From Hydrogenothermaceae bacterium (lineage in GTDB: Bacteria > Aquificota > Aquificia > Aquificales > Hydrogenothermaceae): DNA of 11,219 nt. The position numbers and the translations under genes were made by a program. Location: NCBI GenBank assembly GCA_027052485.1, contig JALUFA010000110.1, forward strand, positions 1 through 11,219. The letters run 5' to 3'. Of the stretch, positions 1 to 6,715 are shown in pieces. Numbering within the stretch: position 1 is the stretch's first letter; each line of letters starts with the position of its first letter. The notes under the pieces were generated by a model. It was not told the DNA's origin. It made no database searches and saw only the letters and a list, made by a program, of their open reading frames with translations.

Positions 1-387
1 CTTGTAGCTATTCCTATTATGTATATTTACTGGGACAAAGGTTTTTTAGCCCAGATATCTATTACTGCCGCTGTTTTCTTTATAGGCCTTTGGGCTTCTA
101 CTGTTTTAGTTGGAGAGACCGATAACTCAAAAGAAAAAGTTGACCCAGACTACATCGTTATAGATGAGATAGCAGGTTTTATGGTTTCTATGATAGGAAT
201 AACTTTAACACCTATACATCTTGCAATAGCCTTTGTACTGTTTAGGATTTATGACATCTTAAAACCTCCACCTATCAAAAGATTTGAAAAGCTCCCTTCA
301 GGTCTTGGAATTATGGCAGATGACGTAGTGGCAGGTCTTTATGTTTTAATAATAATGTACCTATTTGTGAAATTCTTTCATATATAG
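1..387 (+). CDS. pgpA: Phosphatidylglycerophosphatase A, 5'-truncated by window edge
   Basis: PgpA removes the phosphate from phosphatidylglycerophosphate to give phosphatidylglycerol at the inner membrane. The reading frame is open from base 1 (LVAIPIMYIYW...), so the true start lies upstream; the ATG at 19 is internal. Family motifs visible are VDPDYIVIDEIAGF (the acidic DE-x-x-G active-site region), FRIYDILKPPPI (family FRxxDxxKPxPI) and GLGIMADDVVAG (the second conserved acidic patch). Hydrophobic stretches around these motifs fit the multi-pass membrane topology, and the C terminus ends in a hydrophobic helix, as is usual for PgpA. The stop is 11 bases before purM, so the two are probably co-transcribed, although their functions are unrelated. 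Identification is from motifs and is secure; about the first quarter of the protein is missing. Confidence 0.93.
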   Translation, partial: LVAIPIMYIYWDKGFLAQISITAAVFFIGLWASTVLVGETDNSKEKVDPDYIVIDEIAGFMVSMIGITLTPIHLAIAFVLFRIYDILKPPPIKRFEKLPSGLGIMADDVVAGLYVLIIMYLFVKFFHI

Positions 388-398
388 AGGTAAGTAGT

Positions 399-1421
399 AT
401 GCTTACATATAAAGATGCAGGCGTAGATATAGAAAAAGCTGATAAATTCGTAGAACAGATAAAAAACTTAGTCAAAGGAACGTTTAACAAAAACGTTATT
501 ACTCCCATTGGTGGTTTTGCTGGAGCTTATTTACTGGAGATAGCAAACTATAAAGAACCGGTTATAACCTCTTCAACAGATGGGGTTGGAACAAAGCTAA
601 AGATAGCACAGGCGTTAGATAAACACGATACTATCGGTATTGATTTGGTTGCTATGTGTGTTAATGACCTTATAACTACAGGTTCAAAACCTCTGTTCTT
701 TTTAGATTACTTTGCAACCGGAAAACTTGAACCGCAGGTGGCGGTAGATGTGATAAAAGGTATCGCAGAAGGTTGTAAACAGGCTGAGTGTGCCCTCATA
801 GGCGGTGAAACTGCCGAGATGCCGGGCATGTATAAAGATGGTGAGTATGACCTTGCAGGTTTTGCCGTCGGAGTGGTTGAACGTTCAAAAATGATAGACG
901 GCTCTAAGATAGAAGAGGAAGATGTTATTATTGCACTGCCTTCCTCAGGAATTCACAGCAATGGCTATTCACTCGTAAGAAAACTTATTGAGATAAAAGG
1001 CTATAACTATGAAGATTATATAGAAGACCTTGGAGGAAAGCTTGGCGAGATACTTTTAACTCCAACAAAGATATACGTAAAACCAGTACTTGCTCTAATA
1101 GACCAGATAAACGTTAAAGCTATAGCCCATATTACAGGAGGAGGCATCCCTGGAAATCTTATTAGGGTTTTAAAAGATGGAGTGAAAGCAGTTATCTATG
1201 AGAACAAGATAAAGGTACACCCTATCTTTAAATGGATACAGAAAGGAGGGAATATTCCAAAAGAAGAGATGTTTAAAACTTTTAACATGGGAGTTGGAAT
1301 GCTTATTGTTGTAGACAAAAATGATGCTGAGAAAGCTGTCAATCTGTTAAAAGATTTAGGAGAAGATGCCTATATCTGTGGTGAGATTAAAAAAGGTGAA
1401 AAATCAGTAGAAATAGTGTAA
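399..1421 (+). CDS. purM: Phosphoribosylformylglycinamidine cyclo-ligase (AIR synthetase)
   Basis: PurM closes the imidazole ring in step five of de novo purine synthesis: FGAM plus ATP gives AIR, ADP and phosphate, in the cytoplasm. The 340-residue length is normal for the family. Conserved segments appear in order: TSSTDGVGTKL (the Gly-rich DGVGTK loop), DLVAMCVNDLITTGSKPLFFL, LIGGETAEMPGMY (the GGETAEMPG signature), LPSSGIHSNGYSLVRK, and AHITGGGIPGNL in the C-terminal half. Together these are diagnostic for PurM rather than the related PurL, SelD or ThiL. The ATG at 399 is preceded by GAGG at 387-390, 8 bases away. The gene sits 12 bases before purN, which acts earlier in the same pathway (step three); the purM-purN pair is common in bacteria. 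No defect is seen. Confidence 0.98.
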   Translation: MLTYKDAGVDIEKADKFVEQIKNLVKGTFNKNVITPIGGFAGAYLLEIANYKEPVITSSTDGVGTKLKIAQALDKHDTIGIDLVAMCVNDLITTGSKPLFFLDYFATGKLEPQVAVDVIKGIAEGCKQAECALIGGETAEMPGMYKDGEYDLAGFAVGVVERSKMIDGSKIEEEDVIIALPSSGIHSNGYSLVRKLIEIKGYNYEDYIEDLGGKLGEILLTPTKIYVKPVLALIDQINVKAIAHITGGGIPGNLIRVLKDGVKAVIYENKIKVHPIFKWIQKGGNIPKEEMFKTFNMGVGMLIVVDKNDAEKAVNLLKDLGEDAYICGEIKKGEKSVEIV

Positions 1422-1433
1422 AGGTGGATATAA

Positions 1434-2087
1434 ATGAGCTGTAAACTTGTAGTCCTTGCCTCAGGAAGAGGAAGCAATCTTAAGGCAATTATTGAAGCAA
1501 TAAAAAAAGGAAAGATAAACGCAGAGATAACGCTTGTAATCTCTAACAAAAAAGACGCCGGTGCTATAAAGATAGCAAGAGAAAATGGCATTCCTGCAAA
1601 GGTCTTTGAGCCATCATTTTTTGAGTCAAGAAGAGGATACGACCTTTACCTCGTAGAAAGGATAAAAAAGGAAAACCCAGACCTGATAGTACTGGCAGGC
1701 TACATGAGAATACTATCTGATGAGTTTATAGAAGCGTTTGAAGGAAAACTAGTAAACATACACCCTTCTTTGATTCCATCTTTTAAGGGGTTAAACGCCC
1801 AAAAAAAGGCTTTAGAGTACGGAGTAAAGTACACAGGAGCAACGGTACACTTTGTAACCAAAGAGCTTGATAATGGCCCTATCATCATACAGGCTGTTGT
1901 ACCAGTACTACCCGATGACACTGAGGAAACCTTATCCCAGAGGATTTTAAGTTGGGAGCACAGGGTATACCCTCAGGCCATAAAATGGATATGTGATGGC
2001 AGGGTAAAGGTAGAAGGTAGAAAGGTTATTGTGGAAGGTGCTAAGTATGGTGAGTACCCTACAAACCCTTCTTTGGAGGACTTTTGA
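1434..2087 (+). CDS. purN: Phosphoribosylglycinamide (GAR) formyltransferase, folate-dependent
   Basis: PurN transfers a formyl group from 10-formyl-tetrahydrofolate to GAR, step three of de novo purine synthesis. The protein is 217 residues, close to the usual length. The N-terminal substrate loop is VLASGRGSNLKAI (about 7-19). The catalytic triad of the family is present as N108 and H110 in VNIHPSLIPSF and D146 in ELDNGPII. LAGYMRILS (87-95) and the C-terminal RILSWEHRVYPQAI are also typical. The HPS motif and the GRGSN loop separate it from Met-tRNA formyltransferase. The ATG at 1434 has AAGGTGG at 1421-1427 as ribosome site, 6 bases away, overlapping the purM stop. Its own stop TGA overlaps the first ATG of the next gene by one base, so translation may be coupled. 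Confidence 0.98.
   Translation: MSCKLVVLASGRGSNLKAIIEAIKKGKINAEITLVISNKKDAGAIKIARENGIPAKVFEPSFFESRRGYDLYLVERIKKENPDLIVLAGYMRILSDEFIEAFEGKLVNIHPSLIPSFKGLNAQKKALEYGVKYTGATVHFVTKELDNGPIIIQAVVPVLPDDTEETLSQRILSWEHRVYPQAIKWICDGRVKVEGRKVIVEGAKYGEYPTNPSLEDF
2075..2080 (+). promoter_or_regulatory. Ribosome-binding site deciding the DUF2914 gene start
   Basis: GGAGGA inside the last codons of purN. It lies 3 bases from an in-frame TTG (2084), 6 from ATG 2087 and 9 from ATG 2090. The spacing favours one of the two ATGs over the TTG. ATG 2087 overlaps the purN stop in a TGATG arrangement. Confidence 0.6.
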
Positions 2088-2488
2088 TGATGCTGAAAAA
2101 GGCGCTTCTTTCCGTCATTCTTATCTCAACCTGTGCTGTTGCTGAAACAAGAGTTATTGCTATAAAAATAGCAAAGGATGTAAAAAACCGTGAGCCTATA
2201 GGAGTTGCTGAGGTTTTTCCAAACACAGTAAAAAAACTGTACTGCTGGACTAAAGTTATAACAACAAATCCTCCAACGTTCATACTCCATGAGTGGTGCT
2301 ACAACGGTAAAAAGATGGCTTCAGTAAAACTGGATATTAAATACTCTACATTTAGAACGTGGAGTTCAAAAAGAATACTTCCAAACTGGACTGGAAAATG
2401 GAAGTGTGTTGTTAAGGATGAAAATGGAAAAGAGATAGCCCAAAAGGGCTTTACAATAAAAAATCAGACAATTTTTAAAGATACGTAG
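2087..2488 (+). CDS. Exported DUF2914-domain protein
   Basis: A 133-residue protein with a cleavable Sec signal peptide: positive LKK at 3-5, a hydrophobic core, and a likely cut after CAVA (16-19). The mature part matches the DUF2914 pattern: PPTFILHEWCYNGKK (family: polar residue, H, x-W-Y-x-G), then FRTWSSKRIL (the R-T-W-S-S-K signature), then TGKWKCVVKDENGK (G-x-W-x-V). In other bacteria the domain follows membrane or periplasmic segments; its function is unknown. C53, C71 and C107 could form a disulfide outside the cytoplasm. C16 is not in a good lipobox, since Thr precedes it, so this is probably not a lipoprotein. The start could also be ATG 2090. It is translationally coupled to purN, but no purine role follows from that. 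Its last 25 bases overlap the convergent gene on the other strand. Confidence 0.82.
   Translation: MMLKKALLSVILISTCAVAETRVIAIKIAKDVKNREPIGVAEVFPNTVKKLYCWTKVITTNPPTFILHEWCYNGKKMASVKLDIKYSTFRTWSSKRILPNWTGKWKCVVKDENGKEIAQKGFTIKNQTIFKDT
2437..2450 (-). terminator. Possible hairpin terminator of the hemN operon
   Basis: On the minus strand, AGCCC-TTTT-GGGCT forms a 5-bp stem with a 4-base loop, 13 bases past the stop of the 89-residue gene, followed by a pyrimidine-rich run (ATCTCTTTTCCATTTTC). The stem is short, so efficiency is uncertain. It lies wholly inside the coding region of the convergent DUF2914 gene. Confidence 0.4.
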
Positions 2489-2733
2489 GTAGTAGGTTTT
2501 CCATCTTTTTCTTTAACTACTGAAAAGGCATACATCTCAGCTTCCTCATCATTTTCCTGAAGAGCCCTTATTGATGTCATCTTCCCCGGTCTAAGAACGA
2601 TAAGATTATCTGTAGGAAAGTACCCATGTTTTTTCATTTCTTCTTTAAATCTTTCGCTAGCCAGTTCTTCCTGAGACGGGTCTCTTATATCTATACCTTC
2701 AAGCTTTATAATCAGTTCCTTTACTTCTTCCAT
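2464..2733 (-). CDS. Small acidic protein of unknown function, 89 residues
   Basis: I do not recognise this protein. It is cytoplasmic by appearance: no signal peptide or membrane segment and no cysteine. The N-terminal half is charged and probably helical (EEVKELIIKLEGI, then EELASERFKEEMKKHGYFP). The C-terminal half looks like alternating strands (NLIVLRPGKMT, EMYAFSVVKEKDG, PTTYVSLKIV). The case for a real gene is AGGAG 8 bases before the ATG, a 13-base overlap with the upstream gene typical of coupled translation, and protein-like composition. It is last in the hemN operon after the redoxin-like gene. Its 3' end overlaps the convergent DUF2914 gene by 25 bp. The opposite-strand frame over the same region reads as a Phe/Ser-rich shadow and was discarded. 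Confidence 0.72.
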   Translation of the reverse strand: MEEVKELIIKLEGIDIRDPSQEELASERFKEEMKKHGYFPTDNLIVLRPGKMTSIRALQENDEEAEMYAFSVVKEKDGKPTTYVSLKIV

Positions 2734-3383
2734 TTGATAAGCTCCTGTATGTACTTATCAATATCATTGATACTAGCTTCTATAAGGTCTTCGTGGATAT
2801 CAAATCTATGAGCTTTGTCAAACTTTCCATTTCTCTTGTGTAGACCTTTCTCATCTTCCACGTATCTCATTGGAGACTCAGGTCTTAGAATAACCCTTTT
2901 AATCTTCCCGTCGGGAGTGATAAAAACAAGATAAGGAACGTCTATCTTTCCTATATTGTACTTGATAATAGCATCTGAGTAAGCTCTGTAAACAGGTATT
3001 TTTAAAGGAATTACCTTTTTAGCCTTTTCTACCTCTTTCTGGCTAGTTCGTGAGAGAAGTACAGCCATAAACTCAACCTTATCTTTGTACTTTTCATACA
3101 GCTTGTTAAGTTTTGGTAAGAAGTAGTACGTTCCCGGTCTATCACCTATAGCCCAGAACACAATAACTACAGGCTTTCCCTTTTTTAAGATTTCTGAAAG
3201 GTGATGCTCCTTGCACCTTTTCTTCCATTTACCGTTTTCTTTATAGTAGATATCGTCAGGATCGTACTTACAATCACTTCCTAAAAAAGTAAAATTAGGG
3301 GCTTTTTTACCTATTAAAACACCTTCCTTATATGCATAAGAAAACGAAAATATTAAAACCAGCAGTAAAGTTAAATATCTCAT
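2721..3383 (-). CDS. Exported TlpA/redoxin-like thioredoxin-fold protein lacking the CxxC
   Basis: A 220-residue protein with a short Sec signal peptide (MRYLTLLLVLIFSFSYA, cut near 17). The rest follows the TlpA/AhpC-TSA plan: GKKAPNFTF near 25-33 (family APxF), LSEILKKGKPVVIVFWAIG (62-80; family GKxVxVxFWA), a helix LPKLNKLYEKYKDKVEF, IDVPYLVFITPDGKI with the cis-proline, and a C-terminal extension. At the point where TlpA has WCxxC it reads WAIGDRPGTYYF, so both catalytic cysteines are missing. Two other cysteines, C38 and C57, lie in an insertion before the first core strand and could pair. It is therefore unlikely to be an ordinary thiol-disulfide oxidoreductase; a binding, chaperone or assembly role is possible. 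AGGAGG 5 bases before the ATG overlaps the hemN stop, and hemN ends 10 bases upstream. A link to heme proteins is suggested only by context. Confidence 0.8.
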   Translation of the reverse strand: MRYLTLLLVLIFSFSYAYKEGVLIGKKAPNFTFLGSDCKYDPDDIYYKENGKWKKRCKEHHLSEILKKGKPVVIVFWAIGDRPGTYYFLPKLNKLYEKYKDKVEFMAVLLSRTSQKEVEKAKKVIPLKIPVYRAYSDAIIKYNIGKIDVPYLVFITPDGKIKRVILRPESPMRYVEDEKGLHKRNGKFDKAHRFDIHEDLIEASINDIDKYIQELIKWKK

Positions 3384-3393
3384 CTCTACCTCC

Positions 3394-4779
3394 TTAGATA
3401 GCCTGTGAAAATCTTTTTTCCTTTTTAGCTAAGGTATAAACATCAAAGTTTACAGCAATGTTTCTTATTAGCAGCCTTCCTGCTGGAGTAACATCTATTC
3501 TATCTGGATACAGTTTAAGCAGTTCATCTGCCTCAAGTTCTTTTAGTCTTTCCATTTCAGGTTTAAAGTACTCGTCAAACTTTATTCCATACTTTTCTTC
3601 AATTTCCCCTTTGTATAACTGGAAGTGGGACATCAGTCTCATTATTACATCTCTTCTGATTATATCGTCCTCGTTCAGCTTTACTCCCCTTGCTGTAGGA
3701 AGTTCTCCTCTGTCTATAGGTTCATAGTACTCCCTTAAGGTCTTTGCGTTTTGTGCGTAAGCATCGTATAGCATGCTTATAGAAGTTGCCCCAAATCCTA
3801 TAAGTTCTGCTTCTGCGTGGGTAGTGTATCCCTGAAAGTTTCTGTGTAGCGTTCTGTTTCTCTGTGCTATGGCAAGCTCATCATTAGGCTTGGCAAAGTG
3901 ATCCATCCCGATAAACAGATACCCTGCCTTTGTTAGCTTATCTATTGTCATCTTTAAAATTTCTAGCTTTTCCTCTGGAGGTGGTAGTGTGCTTGGGTCT
4001 ATGTTTCGTTGAAGTCTTTTAAGCCATGGAACGTACGCAAAGTTGAAGTTTGCAATTCTATCAGGGTTTAGTTTTATAGTTTTTTCTACTGTGTCGGTGA
4101 ACGTTTCTAAGGTTTGGTAGGGAAGACCGTATATGAGGTCTATGTTTACACTTTCAAAATCAGCTTCCCTAATCCATGACATCACGTTAAAAATCATTTC
4201 TTCAGGCTGTATTCTGTTTACCGCCTGTTGAACCTTCGGGTTAAAATCCTGAATTCCAAAACTTATACGGTTGAAGCCAAGCTCCCTTAACAGAAAAATC
4301 TTTTCTCTGTCTATATGCCTTGGGTCAATCTCTATTGAGATTTCGGGATTTTTATCAAACTCAAACCGCTTTTTTATCTCTGTAAAAAGTTCTTTTATCT
4401 GGTCGTTTTCAAGGTAGTTTGGAGTTCCGCCACCCCAGTGTAGCTGAACCACCTTTCTATCTTTATCAAGGTAAGATGATACCAAGTCCATCTCTTTGTA
4501 AAGGTACTTGAGGTATGGCTGTGAAGACTCTTTTCTTCTCGTGATAATCACATTACATCCACAAAAGTAGCAAGCTGACTCACAGAAAGGTATGTGAAAG
4601 TAAAGAGATAGTGGTGTTTTTCTCTCGTTAGACTGGATAAGTTTTTCCTTGTAATCTTGAGGTGTAAACTCTTCTGTAAACTCTTGGGCTGTTGGGTAGC
4701 TTGTGTATCGTGGAGCCGGTTTTGCATACTTTTTGATTAAATCTATGTCAAACTTTACATCTTGAGGTAAAAAACCCAT
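3394..4779 (-). CDS. hemN: Oxygen-independent coproporphyrinogen III oxidase (radical SAM)
   Basis: HemN oxidatively decarboxylates coproporphyrinogen III to protoporphyrinogen IX without oxygen, using two SAM molecules, in the cytoplasm. The 461-residue length fits true HemN. Motifs: [10 protein letters not shown] (22-31), the HemN-specific N-terminal segment; [16 protein letters not shown] (60-75) with the cluster cysteines C66, C70 and C73 and the additional C75, giving the CxxxCxxCxC pattern of genuine Hem[11 protein letters not shown] (the GGGTP SAM-binding motif); [30 protein letters not shown]; and a complete C-terminal domain. The N-terminal YxSYPTA and the fourth cysteine argue against HemW, the heme chaperone homologue. 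The ATG has GGAG 8 bases upstream. It is the first gene of a three-gene minus-strand operon and is divergent from nuoCD. Confidence 0.96.
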   Translation of the reverse strand: MGFLPQDVKFDIDLIKKYAKPAPRYTSYPTAQEFTEEFTPQDYKEKLIQSNERKTPLSLYFHIPFCESACYFCGCNVIITRRKESSQPYLKYLYKEMDLVSSYLDKDRKVVQLHWGGGTPNYLENDQIKELFTEIKKRFEFDKNPEISIEIDPRHIDREKIFLLRELGFNRISFGIQDFNPKVQQAVNRIQPEEMIFNVMSWIREADFESVNIDLIYGLPYQTLETFTDTVEKTIKLNPDRIANFNFAYVPWLKRLQRNIDPSTLPPPEEKLEILKMTIDKLTKAGYLFIGMDHFAKPNDELAIAQRNRTLHRNFQGYTTHAEAELIGFGATSISMLYDAYAQNAKTLREYYEPIDRGELPTARGVKLNEDDIIRRDVIMRLMSHFQLYKGEIEEKYGIKFDEYFKPEMERLKELEADELLKLYPDRIDVTPAGRLLIRNIAVNFDVYTLAKKEKRFSQAI

Positions 4780-4809
4780 CCTGATTTCTCCGTTGTTAAT
4801 TATTTTTGC

Positions 4810-4815
4810 ATTATA
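4810..4815 (-). promoter_or_regulatory. -10 element of the hemN operon promoter
   Basis: A perfect TATAAT on the minus strand, about 31 bases before the hemN ATG. No good -35 is seen at 16-18 bases upstream (GAAATC at 17), so an activator may help. The spacer contains the inverted repeat CTACA-TAC-TGTAG (4816-4828), a possible but unproven protein-binding site. Confidence 0.5.
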
Positions 4816-4882
4816 CTACATACTGTAGAGTTGATTTCTTACAGAGCTATGGTTTTCCTCATAAGGTATTTCCTTGCTAATT

Positions 4883-4912
4883 TTGTTAAAATTAAAGTAA
4901 AATTTTTATAAC
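4883..4912 (+). promoter_or_regulatory. Candidate sigma70-type promoter for nuoCD-nuoI
   Basis: TTGTTA (4883-4888), an 18-base spacer, then TATAAC (4907-4912), in a very AT-rich stretch. Transcription would start near 4919, giving a leader of about 30 bases to the ATG at 4949. That leader also argues for ATG 4949 over GTG 4934 as the nuoCD start. Confidence 0.45.
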
Positions 4913-4948
4913 GCTGTTTGAAAATAAATCTAGGTGGTGGAAGCTGGT

Positions 4949-6688
4949 ATGTCTTGGATAAGCTTAGACAAAGCAAAAGGGCTGGAAAGCAAGTTTGATT
5001 ATGTAAAGTTAGAACAGTCAAAAACCGGAATTCCATATATAGAAGTTCCTAAAGAAAAGTTGATAGAGTTCTTGAAGTTCTTAAAGGAAGACCCAAACTA
5101 CTCCTTTAAAATGTTTATTGACTGGACTGTTATAGACCACGGTCAAAAAGAAAATCCCCGTTTTCAGGGAGTTTTAATCCTATTTTCTCCAGACCATCAG
5201 GAGAGAGTAATAATCAAATCTTGGGCAACAGAGGAAAAACTGCCGTCCCTTATCGAACTTTGGCCTGGAGCCAAATGGGCTGAAAGAGAAGCCTGGGATA
5301 TGTTTGGTGTCAGATACGAAGGCCACGAAAACCTTGTTCGTATGTTTATGTGGGAAGGATACCCATATCACCCTCTCAGAAAGGACTTTCCGATAAAAGG
5401 ATACGAAGAGGTAGAACTACCATCTCTGAACGAAGTGGAAAGAAACGACCAGCTGGAGGGAATGTTTAACTACTCAAGAATGCATACAGCCCTACCAACT
5501 TTAGAAGATTTAGAAAGAACAGAAAAAATAAGAATGCCTAGGAAAAAGGCTCAGGTGGTTTTAAACTGGGGACCTCTCCACCCAGGAACCCACGGAACAA
5601 TATGGTTTTTACTAGACCTAGATGGTGAGTACGTCCAGCAGTGTGACATTATCATCGGTCAGCTCCACAGAGGAGTTGAAAAAATAGCAGAGAACATTGG
5701 ATATCAGCAGTTTATCCCTTACACAGATAGAATGGACTACATAGCTTCCATAAACGAAAACCACGCTTATGTGGTTGCTGCAGAGAAGATGCTCGGCATC
5801 CACGAGAAGATACCAGAGAAGGCAAAATGGATTAGAACTATGATGGCCGAGCTTTCAAGGATAAACTCCCACCTGCTCTGGCTTGGAACCTATGCCCTAG
5901 ACCTTGGAGCCTTAACGATGTTCCTTTATACCTTCAGAGAAAGGGAAAAAATTATGGATATTTTTGAAGGTATAACAGGGGCTAGATTTACAATTAACTA
6001 CTTTAGAATAGGTGGGGTTTACGCAGACCTTCCATACGGAGCACTAGAGGCTATAGAGCATTTCATAGAAGATTTTCCACAAAGACTAAGCGACTATGAA
6101 ACCCTCCTAACGAGAAATAGAATTTGGCTCAAGAGAAACAAAGACGTTTGTGTACTGACCCAGCAAGATGTCTATGATTATGGCTTAACAGGTGCCGTAG
6201 CAAGGGCGTCAGGAGTACCATACGACCTAAGAAAGATAGATAAGTATGACGCTTACGGAGAGGTTGATTTTGATATCCCTATAGGAGAAGTCGGAGACTC
6301 TTACGATAGATACCTTGTTAGAATTGAAGAGATGAGGCAGAGTGCAAAGATAGTAAAACAGTGTATTAACAGATTAAGGGAATTTTCCGAGGATGACCCT
6401 TACTTCTTTGAACCAGAAGACCCAAAAAAGCTAAAAATATCTATAGATGGTAGAGGTTTAAAACTACCTGAAGGTGAGATGTACGCAGGAACAGACAACC
6501 CGAGAGGTGAACTTGGTTTTTACATATACAATAAAAAGGCAGCAATCAAGCCATACAGAGTGAGAATCCGTTCAGGAGCTTTTTACAACCTGCAGGTGTT
6601 TACAAAAGCGATAATTGGAAGACCTATAGCCGATGCTATAACATTACTTTCTACTATTGACCCTGTCGTTGGAGAAACCGACAGGTAG
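4949..6688 (+). CDS. nuoCD: NADH-quinone oxidoreductase subunit C/D fusion
   Basis: A fused NuoC-NuoD subunit of the complex I peripheral arm, which carries electrons toward quinone at the membrane. It has 579 residues from ATG 4949. The NuoC part (about 15-151) ends in LWPGAKWAEREAWDMFGVRYEGH and GYPYHPLRKDFP, the NuoC signature. A linker of about 50 residues follows. NuoD runs from about 200: NWGPLHPGTHG (family GPxHPxxHG, with the quinone-site His), QLHRGVEK, PYTDRMDYI (quinone-site Tyr), RIGGVYADLP, and the end TIDPVVGETDR, so it is complete. HPGTHGTIW differs slightly from the common HPSTHGVLR. GTG 4934 and GTG 4937 are in frame upstream, but AGGTGG at 4932-4937 fits ATG 4949 better (11 bases). 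The fusion is known from E. coli and others. nuoI follows after 27 bases; nuoB is not upstream and nuoH is not between. Confidence 0.96.
   Translation: MSWISLDKAKGLESKFDYVKLEQSKTGIPYIEVPKEKLIEFLKFLKEDPNYSFKMFIDWTVIDHGQKENPRFQGVLILFSPDHQERVIIKSWATEEKLPSLIELWPGAKWAEREAWDMFGVRYEGHENLVRMFMWEGYPYHPLRKDFPIKGYEEVELPSLNEVERNDQLEGMFNYSRMHTALPTLEDLERTEKIRMPRKKAQVVLNWGPLHPGTHGTIWFLLDLDGEYVQQCDIIIGQLHRGVEKIAENIGYQQFIPYTDRMDYIASINENHAYVVAAEKMLGIHEKIPEKAKWIRTMMAELSRINSHLLWLGTYALDLGALTMFLYTFREREKIMDIFEGITGARFTINYFRIGGVYADLPYGALEAIEHFIEDFPQRLSDYETLLTRNRIWLKRNKDVCVLTQQDVYDYGLTGAVARASGVPYDLRKIDKYDAYGEVDFDIPIGEVGDSYDRYLVRIEEMRQSAKIVKQCINRLREFSEDDPYFFEPEDPKKLKISIDGRGLKLPEGEMYAGTDNPRGELGFYIYNKKAAIKPYRVRIRSGAFYNLQVFTKAIIGRPIADAITLLSTIDPVVGETDR
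6662..6685 (+). repeat. 7-bp inverted repeat at the end of nuoCD
   Basis: CCTGTCG (6662-6668) and CGACAGG (6679-6685) are perfect inverted repeats with a 10-base loop, ending directly before the nuoCD stop codon. It is GC-rich against an AT-rich background and has no T-tract after it, so it is not a terminator. It could affect mRNA stability or nuoI expression, or simply reflect the conserved protein end. Confidence 0.4.
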
Positions 6689-6715
6689 TAAAAGCCTAAA
6701 AACTGGAGGATTAAA

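Noticed and set aside
2489-2520. GTAGT...ACTAC inverted repeat after the DUF2914 stop as + strand terminator
   Set aside because: 5-bp AT-rich stem with a 22-base loop and no T-tract after it; it also lies in the coding region of the minus-strand gene.
2626-2811. 61-residue + strand frame opposite the redoxin and 89-residue genes
   Set aside because: Phe/Ser-rich composition typical of an antisense shadow, and no ribosome site. The minus-strand genes have good sites and overlapping operon structure.
4934-4948. Upstream GTG starts (4934, 4937) for nuoCD
   Set aside because: No ribosome site at the right distance, and the added residues VEAG overlap the sequence that serves as ribosome site for ATG 4949.
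4839-5036. 65-residue - strand frame in the hemN/nuoCD intergenic region
   Set aside because: Runs antisense into nuoCD, has no convincing start signal, and overlaps the two promoter candidates.
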